In this document: positions 52,350-62,090 of the stretch, one piece after another
Numbering within the stretch: position 1 is the stretch's first letter
Layout of the letters: every line of letters begins with the position of its first letter
Assembly (NCBI GenBank): GCA_000333855.2
Contig: CM007346.1
Coordinates: 63,673 to 127,672 of the forward strand
Source: Endotrypanum monterogeii
Taxonomy: Eukaryota > Euglenozoa > Kinetoplastea > Trypanosomatida > Trypanosomatidae
Direction of reading: 5' to 3'
Length of the DNA stretch: 64,000 nucleotides
The notes under the pieces: model-generated
The model's input: only the letters and a program-made list of their open reading frames with translations
The model's database searches: none
What the model was told of the DNA's origin: nothing
Position numbers and translations under genes: made by a program

Positions 52350-55316
52350 TTAGTCCTCGTGCCTTTTGTGTGTGTGTGTGTAACAGCCATGTGCCCAAGA
52401 TACAAAAACAGCGAATGCGCTCATCACACGTTTAAAGTGGGGGGACGACTCTGAGACATCTTCATCCCCCAATAACTCGAGAAGCATCTCCGGCCCTGTG
52501 CGCTCCTCTGCGTCCGCATCGTCAGGCACCGTCCCAGAGACAAAGCAGCCGCGCGTCACTGCAACACTTTCCACGGCCCGTTGCACCATTGCTTGATCAT
52601 CACCAGAGAGGGGCACAGGAGAAGTCCGGCAGAGCACCTCTAACAGCCGAGCCAGCGCTCCACTCGCCAAGGGACTCGGCGATACATCAAGTAACAGCAC
52701 CAACTGTTCTAGCAGCTGCGAGTAGGACGCGGTGGGTGCAGATGATTGCACAACAGCATACACATGTGCAACCAACTGCTGCTGTTCGTTGCCCTCGCTG
52801 GCAAATGCAAAACACAAGGCGAGAGTCATGGCCAATGTGATTGTGTGCTGCTCGGCCTGCACATCAGCGGATAAAACCAGTGCCTGTGTCGCATGTTGGC
52901 AAAGCAGTGCACGAAGCGGGCCTGCACTCATGCGCGCGACAGAAAATGTGACAGCCGCAACACTACCGCAGAGCTCTGCTGAAGGACTCTCGCGCAGCAT
53001 TGTCAACCATGCTTCCAGCTGCGTTGGTGATATCAGCTCCTCTGCCCCTGATTGTCGAAGGAGGAGAAGGGTATACACCACACGAAAGACCAGCGGAAGC
53101 ATACCGAAGTCCCTCGTCGTGTGCTGCAATGCCATCTCCAGTGCCTCTGCCGCGGTAGGAGTCCAAAAAGTTCGAGAGGATTGAGCCATAATGAGGAACA
53201 ACTCCCAAGCGCTGTCCTCCACCCACGCAGCAGCCGGGTTCGTCGGCAATGTGCACGGTACAATGACACAAGAAAACAGCGTCCAGAGGACAGCATCAGA
53301 ATCACCGTGACGGATGCTGCTACCGAGGCACTCTAATAGCATGCTTAAGGAACTCAGCGCATCTGCACCGTCTTTTTCATTATCCATGTCGCCAGCGTCA
53401 CCGGCGAGCCCCACTGTAGCCTGCGCGGCGACTTTGCCAGCCTGTACATCGTACGACTTGATGATGGCAAGTAAGGGAGGCAGAAAAAGCTGCACGAGAA
53501 CATCACCATGAGTCTCAAGCGCACCTTTCCCAATAAGAACGTGCACCAGCCCTGCCAGACCCTTGGTGGTGGTGGGGCATTGGACACCAGAAAGCAGCTC
53601 CTGGATCGTGCGCAGCACCGTGTTCACCATGGTCGCCGGGAGGTCCGAGAGCGTGAACTGATTATCCGAAATAAAGTTCTCTGTCGACCTAAGCGCAACG
53701 AGAACCAAAACAACGTTCCTAGTACAAGTCGCATGGCGCAGTACAGCCTCCAGTGCGGATAAGACCGCATGTCGGTCTTCTGTGCGCCTCACCGACTCGC
53801 ACCACATACCGATCAGCCACACTGCACGACGGGCAACAAACGGTGACGTCTGGGCCAGCGTGGTGGGGTCGAGCAAGGGTAATAGCTTTTCGCGGAGAAA
53901 GTCGAGGTAGGCAGAGCTGTCTTCAGAAGCCATTGTGTAGTAGCCTATGCCGATTGTGTGCAGAGCTGCTGTAAGCAGACTCACCTCACCCTCCTGAAGT
54001 AAGTGATTTACCGTAGCCCATGCCGCTGAGAGGCTCGCGGCTGCGCACCCTGTCGAGCCCGTGAACCCTAGAAAAAACTGCTCTGCACAGCTCATGATGG
54101 ATGCCTCGTCGTCCATATCCACATCCAGCTCCGCTGCAACCTCCTCCGGATGCCTTGTCCACTCCACTAGTGCCTCCGGCGTAGTTGCATCCGCCAGGTA
54201 CGCGACGACGATATGCTGCAGAAGAGGAGAAAAATGTGATGAGGCGGTGAATTGCTGTAAGCACTGTGCAATGAACGTGTCGCCGTCTTCGGCGCTCAGT
54301 AGCACTGTGAAGAAGCGCAGTGCTCGACACACGGCCTTCTCCGACACTACGCTGCCAACAGGGCTGCTCACCACAGCTGAAAGTAGTCGGAAAATAGAGG
54401 GCCCAGGTGCGTCAGTCGACGCCAAAGGTGACATCTGCGATGTCACTCCCGCCCCTGCTGCGTCAGCGATCAGGAAAAAGGAACTACCAAGCTCGTGAAG
54501 GCGACTGGGAAAAAAGATGGCCGTGGTCTCGTGTATCTTGAGCGCATACTCCAGCAGCCGCTGTCGTCTTTTCCCATTCTGCGAGTCCGGGGCGTCCCGC
54601 CCGAGTCCTACCGAGAGCCGCCACGTCGCTGCCAAGAAAAAATGGCAAAACGATACATCGAAGACGGCGCGGCCGAACGTGCGCAGGCTGCATTTGAAGA
54701 GATAAAGGCACAAGTCGTACGCCTCGAGCATGCGCGTATCATCAGGGAGAAGAGCGAAGACTCCTGAGAGCGGTACGACGCAGGCGCGGCACACCTCCTC
54801 AAACACGTTGCCCATGCGACAGCCCTGTATTTCTTTCAGAAAAATGTGCAGATACAGCAGTACATACGTGACCCTCGTATACGACTGCGTTGCGGTGGCT
54901 CTCTCCAGCTCTGATAGGTACGAAACAGCGACGTATTGAGTTGACGGTGGCAATGAACCGAGCTGAGCCTTGCGGGAGCTTCGTCTCGCCATCATGGCAA
55001 CGATACTACTCATCTTCCGCGCCAGAAAAAGAGAGGTTTGGGCCTCCTCCAGCATCAAATGGACGTACAGCTTCAGAAATCTTTCCTGTGTTTCCTTGGG
55101 TACCGCGCTGTGCCACGATTCGGACACGAATGAAATGACGACTGTGCAGAAAAAGAAGCGCAGCTCGGGCTGGTGCTGCTGAGATGCGATGCAGTCGTAG
55201 GTGTGCTGAAGAAAAGCCTGCGGCTCCCGCTCCTGAATACTACGCATCTGGGCAGCTGCCTGCCTGCGGGCATCATTATCGGCCGAGCACCGCAGCACCT
55301 CCAGAAGTGAGTCCAT
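52350..55316 (-). CDS. Importin-11 (Kap120)-like beta-karyopherin
   Basis: Nuclear transport receptor, 988 aa of HEAT-type helices, close to the usual length of importin-11. The start MDSLLEVLRCSADNDARRQA followed by LRFFFCTVVISFVSESWHSA has the order of an importin-beta N-terminal domain. A central match is the strongest: LVEWTRHPEEVAAELDVDMD (about 385), FLREKLLPLL, then RRAVWLIGMWCESV, SDNQFTLSDLPATM and TTTKGLAGLVHVLIG, parallel to importin-11's MWEEDPE, RRRVIWLIGQW and TKMHVLHVL segments as I remember them. An acidic insert (about 645-660) is present. The C-terminus runs into a GT-rich stretch (YTHTHKRHED). Assignment to importin-11 rather than another karyopherin is inference. Confidence 0.7.
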   Translation of the reverse strand: MDSLLEVLRCSADNDARRQAAAQMRSIQEREPQAFLQHTYDCIASQQHQPELRFFFCTVVISFVSESWHSAVPKETQERFLKLYVHLMLEEAQTSLFLARKMSSIVAMMARRSSRKAQLGSLPPSTQYVAVSYLSELERATATQSYTRVTYVLLYLHIFLKEIQGCRMGNVFEEVCRACVVPLSGVFALLPDDTRMLEAYDLCLYLFKCSLRTFGRAVFDVSFCHFFLAATWRLSVGLGRDAPDSQNGKRRQRLLEYALKIHETTAIFFPSRLHELGSSFFLIADAAGAGVTSQMSPLASTDAPGPSIFRLLSAVVSSPVGSVVSEKAVCRALRFFTVLLSAEDGDTFIAQCLQQFTASSHFSPLLQHIVVAYLADATTPEALVEWTRHPEEVAAELDVDMDDEASIMSCAEQFFLGFTGSTGCAAASLSAAWATVNHLLQEGEVSLLTAALHTIGIGYYTMASEDSSAYLDFLREKLLPLLDPTTLAQTSPFVARRAVWLIGMWCESVRRTEDRHAVLSALEAVLRHATCTRNVVLVLVALRSTENFISDNQFTLSDLPATMVNTVLRTIQELLSGVQCPTTTKGLAGLVHVLIGKGALETHGDVLVQLFLPPLLAIIKSYDVQAGKVAAQATVGLAGDAGDMDNEKDGADALSSLSMLLECLGSSIRHGDSDAVLWTLFSCVIVPCTLPTNPAAAWVEDSAWELFLIMAQSSRTFWTPTAAEALEMALQHTTRDFGMLPLVFRVVYTLLLLRQSGAEELISPTQLEAWLTMLRESPSAELCGSVAAVTFSVARMSAGPLRALLCQHATQALVLSADVQAEQHTITLAMTLALCFAFASEGNEQQQLVAHVYAVVQSSAPTASYSQLLEQLVLLLDVSPSPLASGALARLLEVLCRTSPVPLSGDDQAMVQRAVESVAVTRGCFVSGTVPDDADAEERTGPEMLLELLGDEDVSESSPHFKRVMSAFAVFVSWAHGCYTHTHKRHED

Positions 55317-56196
55317 CAGACGGCAGCGTATCTACTCCTCTACACACCTTCCCCACAGAAAAAAAAAAGGCTTTCGTGTGCCTCTGTGTGTGCGTGTGTG
55401 TGTCGCTGTGTGTGTCGCTGTGTATGTGTACCTATTTAACATACGTAATGAGGAAATAAAGGTTTCTACTGGAGATGGGCGTGGGGGAGAAACATGGAGG
55501 TATCCCAAAACTTTAAAAAAGAACCCTGAGGAGTGCGGTGTGAGACGATCGTGAAGGATTCCCCGGTGATGCACAAACGATGCGCATGAGGGAAGAAGAC
55601 ACCACGGCGGTGTGGAATGGTTATTTCGCAGCGAATGAAATACGCCCGAAAAGAAGCGTAGGGCATGAAAACCCGAAAGTCAGAAAATATTATGACGACG
55701 ACAGAAATCTACAAAGTGGCCAACGAGGCAAAGAGGGGCACAAAACGCTCTTCGACTTGAGGTAGGGTGAACGAAGGAGGAGCGCCGTAGCGTCCATGTC
55801 TTCCTCCTACTCGCTCATGTATTCCACCGCTCACCCACCGAGGTCCAAGTCACTCGACGTACTTTCTTTTGGTCGTTTCGCCTTCCTTTTTTTTTTTGTC
55901 AGTGAAAGAGAGGGAAAAGGTGGGCACACAATGTGTTTGGTTGTTGTTGGCTGTTGCTCCCACGCCGGGCCTTACACGCTGTACGTTTACTTGTCAGTCA
56001 AGAAATAATGGAGGAGAGCAGTGATGGCGTATTATTATTATTTTTTGTTTTTTTTTCTTTTGACCTGCCACTAACATGCGAGCCAAGAACCACAAGCGCA
56101 GGGGGGAGGGGAGGGAGAAACACGCCGTGAGTGCGAGCATACAAGGCTCATGAAACGATGCTAGAACCATCCGCGAGTTGTTTTTTTGTTCATCTG

Positions 56197-56228
<32 letters not shown>

Positions 56229-56257
56229 CAGAGAGAGCACGATCACCTACGAGGGAA
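55317..56257. other. 5' flank of the importin-like gene and spacer
   Basis: A-run 55358-55367 (coding-strand T-tract with AG about 10-20 nt later) serves the importin-like gene. Plus-strand T-tracts with AG (55887-55903) and T-runs at 56041-56060, plus an AT repeat near 56203-56222, point the other way. No gene is supported. Confidence 0.4.
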
Positions 56258-56707
56258 ATGGGATCCGAAATAGGAGTAGCCGTTTGTATAGGATACTGCC
56301 CGCCAATATATATGTGTGAAGATCCTCGGCATCTCCATCTAGCCATGTCCCCTGACTCATCACAAAGTCTCACCTGTGGGCCTTCTCACAAAACCTATCC
56401 TGTGTATGATGACAGTGGCCCACCAGAGGCAGCGTTTTGGGCATGCGTCACTCAACTACTTCCGTATGAACCCCCCACCGAAAGTCTACCCAGACTCCCG
56501 AGTCACGAGTTGCATTGCAGCCCCGGTCACCCACTTCCTCCTCATGGTTCCGGTCTACACACGGTGTGTGTCGGAGGGAGGGAGAAGGGGGGCGCGGGGT
56601 CGAGTCGAGTGCGTGCCCTTCACCCACGACGCACCAACCCTCACTTGGATGCTGTCGGTATCTTCACTACCGAGTGTCGCGCCAACGCAGCACCATCTAG
56701 TCCTTGA
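56258..56707 (+). other. Unassigned plus-strand open frame, 149 codons
   Basis: Runs from an ATG (MGSEIGVAVCIGYCPPIYMC) to a TGA in a spacer with no other candidate gene. The body includes CGPSHKTYPVYDDSGPPEAA and TQLLPYEPPTESLPRLPSHE, which read like protein rather than low complexity. It opposes the direction of all surrounding genes and has no recognised homologue. It could be an exon-like relic, a retroposon remnant or chance. Confidence 0.25.
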
Positions 56708-57106
56708 AGACTGACATGTGTAGCGATGCATCACACCTCACCCCACCAAGTCGTGGTTTTCCAGCGCCCTCACTAGCAGAGGTGGCTCGGCATTGACACA
56801 GGGAGTATGGAGTGTCTCGCGACCCCTTCAAAGAGTGGGTACTGCACAACGCCGAGACGCCGCCTGGTCAGCGGGCGGGACGTCGCCATTCTATCTCAAC
56901 GGCTACGAGAAGAGGCACTGAGCAGAAGGAAGAATCGTTGGGCCCCTAACCGGTGACATTCATACCTAGCTAACAAAAAACGAATAGACCCCCACCGCAT
57001 ACACACACCTTTGCATACGGGTACAAATGCAGTAGTGCCAGCCACCACCCCCTCCCCCTCCCTCGACAGTTGCGAGACTGTTTGCCAACAGTGTGTAGCG
57101 TGGCGC
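56708..57106. other. 3' flank of GPN2
   Basis: Unique-looking spacer of mixed sequence and no clear frame; a C-rich stretch lies at 57045-57062. Confidence 0.4.
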
Positions 57107-58111
57107 TCAAAAAAAATTGCCCATCGCGTTGTCCACCTCTTGGGTGAGACGTAGCATCATTTCCTGTTCTTGCACGTCCAGTGGTACATAGCCGACGAGT
57201 CCATAGCCTTCCACGACACTCATCAACAGTCGAGTGTAGCGGTACACAGGGCCGCAGTGCTTCGCTAGGTCGACGCTTGTCAACTGTGCATCCTCAGCAC
57301 GCTCCTCTGGGGTCAATCGAGGGACTGGCTGTGCAGCGGTGACGAAATGCTGCGCCATGCGATGTTCATGCCGGCGACGCTGCAGCTGACGACGCCACAG
57401 CCTATCCATATTGTCGGAGAGCATAGCAGATGCTTTGAGATAGGTCTCACCATCGTCGCCGGTGTCCTCCAGGACCTCGGCAGGCACTGTGTCCCACTTA
57501 CTTAGCACATTTACATGTGGCAACTCGTGGTCGATCATCGTTGTCAGTGCCAACACACACGAGGAGACGTATGTAGGTAAGTCCCGGGTGGCAATACTGG
57601 CGTCAACAAGATGGACGGTACACAAACTACACTGCAGCCGCTTTGCAAGAGCACGGGTGAGTGTCAGCATGACCTGCGTGTGAAGATAAAACTCCACCTG
57701 ACCAGGACAATCGATGAGCAAGTATGGTGCACGCAGTTGCTTCATCCCGGCAGCCGCTGAGGTGACCCCTACGCCGGTGTTGATCTCCGTCGCCAAGACT
57801 TCCTGGACCCGACGCTCAACGGCCTCCTCCACTTTGGTGATGACCCAATCCACATTGGCCTGCATCACGGCAGCACAGAACAAATAGGTGCCGTTGGGTC
57901 CTAGTCCTTCGTCCTGCATCACGGTGGCGTGGTCGACAAGCTCGCGGATATCGACGTCGCAGGGGTATGGAAAGACATCCTCGTTTGCCGGATCGAGGTT
58001 TAGCACGACTACCGGACGGGTCGGGTCGTATACGCTGAGGAACTGGCGCTTTCCCTCGCAGTACGTCGTCTTCCCACTCCCCGGTGGTCCACAAATAAGT
58101 TCCCCGAACAT
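57107..58111 (-). CDS. GPN2: GPN-loop GTPase 2 (GPN2)
   Basis: Small GTPase of the family that assists assembly and nuclear import of RNA polymerases. It is 334 aa with P-loop GPPGSGKTTYCEGK (8-21), VVLNLDPANE (35-44), the hallmark GPN at 71-73 in DEGLGPNGTYLFCA, PYLLIDCPGQVEFYLHTQ as the switch/Walker B region, and SKWD as the base-specificity motif (LSKWDTVPAE). The order and the CxGxGLGPNG-type context fit GPN2 rather than GPN1 (no long C-terminal tail) or GPN3. The C-terminus QEVDNAMGNFF ends cleanly. A coding-strand T-rich tract at 58371-58402 is its likely splice signal. Confidence 0.88.
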   Translation of the reverse strand: MFGELICGPPGSGKTTYCEGKRQFLSVYDPTRPVVVLNLDPANEDVFPYPCDVDIRELVDHATVMQDEGLGPNGTYLFCAAVMQANVDWVITKVEEAVERRVQEVLATEINTGVGVTSAAAGMKQLRAPYLLIDCPGQVEFYLHTQVMLTLTRALAKRLQCSLCTVHLVDASIATRDLPTYVSSCVLALTTMIDHELPHVNVLSKWDTVPAEVLEDTGDDGETYLKASAMLSDNMDRLWRRQLQRRRHEHRMAQHFVTAAQPVPRLTPEERAEDAQLTSVDLAKHCGPVYRYTRLLMSVVEGYGLVGYVPLDVQEQEMMLRLTQEVDNAMGNFF

Positions 58112-58450
58112 GAAGGGGGCGTGTTGCCTGTACCTTGCTAGTCGTCAAAGCCTTCGTCTCCCTTGAAGTTCGACAGGAAGAAGAAAACAGAGGGGTGAAG
58201 TGGAGACAGAGGCAGACCGCACAAACCGACGTACGTTTTCCTTGGCGCTGATGCAGACTGATCAAGCAAGCCTGCTGTCAAGAGATTGTGCCACGGATGT
58301 GCGTATGTGCGCATTAAGACACTCAAAAGTACATCCGCAACCAAGGATTTCGCCGCATGAGGAATACAGCAAAAAAAAAAAAGAAGAAAAGTAAGGGAGG
58401 GTGACCGAAATAAGACGGCCCGGAATTGAAACAGAAAGAAAAAAGATATG

Positions 58451-58485
<35 letters not shown>

Positions 58486-58813
58486 TGTGTGTTGTGTCGG
58501 TTTGTCGAACGGAGGTGCGGCATGAGAATGGAAGTCAGTCAAAAGATGCGAATATGATAAAGGCAACGCAGAGGTGGGAAAGTCCTTCGGCAGCAAAACG
58601 GAAGAAGAGGTGAGAAAAAAAAAAAGAGCACACCAGTGCACAAAATCAAGATATTTCCCCTATATTTAGATGTATACACTTTTATTTTTAATACATATTT
58701 ATATATATGTTTTATTTTCACTGGTGGGTGCCTCTAGCCTGCATGTGCCCTAGCCCCACGGCCCACAAAAAGTATATCACACCCCTTCCAACCCCACCCG
58801 ATCAATCTCCGCC
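58112..58813. other. 5' flank of GPN2
   Basis: Contains the coding-strand pyrimidine tract (58371-58402), a GT repeat (58452-58482) and an AT-rich patch (58660-58720). No gene. Confidence 0.45.
58452..58482. repeat. (GT)n microsatellite, about 15 units
   Basis: TG alternation over 31 bp, upstream of the GPN2 splice signal. Confidence 0.95.
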
Positions 58814-60455
58814 TTGCTCATCCTGCAGCACGCGCTAAGATATAGCGCACAGTCTCTTGCCACGTCCTTCCGCGCTGACGTGGGGCTCATATATAATCTG
58901 CACTCGTCATGGGTGTTACCGAATGAAACGCAGATACCCATGCCACCTATTTTCAAGACCCATATGTTGCAGTTGGAGAAATCTCAGGGATTATACAGCT
59001 GCATGCGAATGTCGTCGGCGTTGTGCCCTTCACGTACACGTATGGGTGCTTCATTCCTTTGCTCTTCTTCGTGAGGACTAGAAAATTTCTCCTGATACTC
59101 GAAACCAAGCGATCTGTGCAATACGTGCGCGAACAATCGCCTTCGAGCGAACTAGCCCGTGACGCTGCTGCATCGCCGATTCCACACGCAGTCATTGGGG
59201 CCGACAGCCATGGGCATGCCAATGAGTGCCTCGGCAGCTCCTCATATAACACTTGCGGTGGGATGTAGGCACATTTCGTTGCATTGTAATCGTGGCATGT
59301 GATCAAGTGCTACGTGAGACACCGCCATCTCTGAAAAGACGCGGGGGACAGCAGGAGTATGTGGGATTTCCCATAGTGACCCTTTGTGCACCAAACTAAA
59401 CCATAGGGTATGGTGCAGGAGGCGTGCCATGGCCGCGTGGTGGTGCTGGAGGATATGCCAGACTCAGATGCATCGCATACGATATCATCTGTAGCATATG
59501 GCACAATCGAATCGCCTTTCGCTTCCCTTCACTGAGGGAGTGGGGGGGGGGGGAGCTCACCTGGCGAAGGCTAATGGAGTAGCCTATGGTGCCATCTGGG
59601 CCCCTATCCCCATTGGTTTACTTAAGCGCATTGCGGGAATATTATTAACCCGCTGGGGTGTATCGTCTGCGTTTCTTCAACATATCAGGCAAAGCTGCAC
59701 CCCACCGGGGGTCGTGTCTCCGGTATTCCCGTATAGTGCGAGATCTGTTTCCTTTCCCTAGGCATGTATCTTCACAGAAGCGACCACTGACATGGGGTCG
59801 TCTGTGTCTCAGGTGACTGGGCCGGGTTACGTTGTGTGGGCTTTGCGTCGAGTACGCAACGCTTTAGTTCCCGAGAAGTGGTGGCACCTTCAGCAGTGTG
59901 AAGTATGGTTGCTGTTCCAATGAAGAAACCATGCCTACCTCTCAGTGACGGAAAAGAGATATCCCGCATATGAGGTAGAGGTAGCTTTTGAGGACCCGTG
60001 TGGGACCCTTGACTAGTGGTTGGGGCTGGTAGGAGGCCCCTCCAGTGGTTCTCGTCAAGGAAATACCTCGGCGTAGCAAAGACACATTGATAGAAGTAGG
60101 TACACGCCTCTCCGGGTCCGCTGCGCGCTTTCCAGTGTCCCCAGGGCCCCAGCCCATCCCCACCCCTGCAATGTTACCTTGTAGGGAACGCTTGCCTGTC
60201 CTGAGGAACAGATCGCGAGACACGCTGGGTGTACCACTGGGAACCATTGGGCTTTCGAGAGCAACACACCAAGTTTTCCTGCTACGTAGTGTGATGACTC
60301 TGCTCAATCATCTGAATCGTTCAACCGCACAACGACCACATTGGACTAGCAAGGATTTGCTAGCAGTGATGCTAAGTCACTGTTTGGGGCGGGAAAGGAA
60401 GGAGGGGAATGGCAACTGTGCAGTGGTGTTTTATGTTTCCCGATATGGTGTGTAG
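58814..60455 (+). pseudogene. Plus-strand coding-like relic, several broken frames
   Basis: Successive plus-strand segments look like protein but shift frame. 58814-59074 ends with LPNETQIPMPPIFKTHMLQL. 59023-59268 contains RTRKFLLILETKRSVQYVRE. 59498-59761 (ATG at 59498) contains HLAKANGVAYGAIWAPIPIG. 59792-59923 is a 43-codon frame starting MGSSVSQVTGPGYVVWALRR, which after one stop continues YLSVTEKRYPAYEVEVAFED. 60045-60455 is open for 136 codons (first ATG 60171) with EIPRRSKDTLIEVGTRLSGS. I recognise no family. The pattern suggests a decayed gene or transposable element inserted against the cluster; chance remains possible because no homology can be tested here. Confidence 0.3.
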
Positions 60456-60727
60456 CCTAGTGCGCGTTTCGTGTGGAGAAGTGAAGAGTCCGTTGGCTTA
60501 ACTCTGACAAGTACTTCCTTTATTAAGCGAAATTTGTGTCACACTTTACAGGGTAGTATGGCCTTATGTCGTGCAGAGGTAGGATCCTCGCACCCTTCGC
60601 CAGGCGAGTGTGTGTGTGTGCGCGCGCGCGTGTCGGAGCCACCCGCCCATATGGAGCACCCCTTCAACTACGCGCATTGCCCTCCCAGTGTATTTTTTTT
60701 TTCTATCGACATCGTGTTGAATTTTTG

Positions 60728-60958
60728 ATGCCGTCTCACCAGCACCACCACCACGACACTTCGCCATATATGAGCCTTGACTACATCACAGCTGGGTTGG
60801 AGGTCTTTGGGAGTCTTTCTCCATGGACACCACCCAAGAGAGGCCGCCGCTCTCACGTATACGAAGCCCCTTTCTGCCGCCCTCATGTATCGTCAGTCCT
60901 GCATACGGCAGAAATGTTTCTCGTCTCTCAAATGAGAGGCGACAGGGTTTCCCCTTGA
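60728..60958 (+). other. Unassigned plus-strand frame, 76 codons, with its own pyrimidine tract
   Basis: ATG at 60728, sequence MPSHQHHHHDTSPYMSLDYI then TAGLEVFGSLSPWTPPKRGR, stop at 60958. On the same strand a T10 tract (60691-60700) lies just upstream. A weak candidate for a small gene read against the cluster, or the tail of the preceding relic. Confidence 0.2.
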
Positions 60959-61097
60959 GGCATGTCGTGTTCTAGAAGTTTTACCGCGTGTCCGTATCTT
61001 ACACCAAACAGGAAAAAAAAATAATCCAAACTTTACACCTTGTCGTGGTCACTGACAGCGCCCTTACACAATTCCTGTCTACATGTACATAGCACTT

Positions 61098-61133
61098 GCG
61101 TTGGTGTGGGTGTGTGCGCACACACACCAACGC
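61098..61133. repeat. 36 bp imperfect palindrome of alternating purine/pyrimidine
   Basis: Arms GCGTTGGTGTG (61098-61108) and CACACCAACGC (61123-61133) are exact reverse complements. The 14 bp between them is itself nearly self-complementary (GTGTGTGC/GCACACAC). Confidence 0.9.
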
Positions 61134-61268
61134 AGTAGCACTATCGACTTTTCAAAGAGGCTTCGAAACAAGAAGCAGACTAATGGTGCCACGAAGGAGG
61201 TAGAAAGCGGCCTCCGCACAAGTATGCGGCACGCTGCCCCAAGAGTGCATCCCCCCCCCGACTCCCAT

Positions 61269-61269
<1 letters not shown>

Positions 61270-61300
<31 letters not shown>
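61270..61300. repeat. (CA)n microsatellite with one interruption
   Basis: CA units broken once by AAAC. Confidence 0.9.
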
Positions 61301-62090
61301 TGATGGTTCCTAACTTTTGTGTCACTTTTATTCTTTCTCCAGTTCACCAAAGGTGTTCGGGTGAGGTCATCACCGCAGCTGTACCCGACTGAAAGACTCG
61401 CCGCCGACCTTGTCTACCGCTTCCCCACAGAAAAAAAACGAGCCCCCGCCTCTCTTACCCTCGTCCATGTCGTCACCAACCTACCCTCTAATCCTCGCGC
61501 CTCACCCTCCCCCTCCCAGCATCTAAAAGATGCAAAGAAGAGCTACAGGGAAACTAATCAAGGGAAAGCGGATGGCGCGTGCGACAGAGAAACGGCGGAG
61601 AATAAGTCAGTGGCCGTTGAGACAGAAAGGAGGGAGGATGTGTGAGAGTGGATATCGTGCGGAAAAATATTTCCGTTTTCTTTTCTCGATTCGAAGAGCG
61701 CCAAAGAGCAGCACTGTGACAATGCGAGAAAACCCAAGGGAGAAAGGGACATCAGGGTGCGGAGGAAGATGGGGGAGGGGGGGGGGGCTGGCGTGGTATT
61801 GGAAAAGTGACATGGATGAAAACTTGCCTACACCTCCCTGCCCACCCTCAGCCTGGTGCTCGCAGCACCTCCTGTAGAATGCGCCGCGTACACTCTCCCC
61901 TTCCCCTCTCCTCTGCTCACTTCGATACTTCAGCATCACGCTGTTGGCAGTTACATGAGTCACACCTGTGGCGGATGCGACACACCAACGCGATCGGAAG
62001 CCGTGGCCTCCGCCACACGCACATAACATCGAGACTGTTCCTCGGTCACTTTCATGGCCCCAAGTGCGGCTGCCTTCAACGAGACAACGT

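Larger units (their letters stand above)
60959..62090. other. 3' flank of the TRF4-like gene
   Basis: Contains a 36 bp imperfect palindrome (61098-61133), a CA repeat (61270-61300), an A-run (61012-61021) and a G-run (61778-61787). A minus-strand frame at 61607-62197 overlaps the end of the downstream gene in another frame and starts only at GTG; it is not annotated. Confidence 0.45.
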
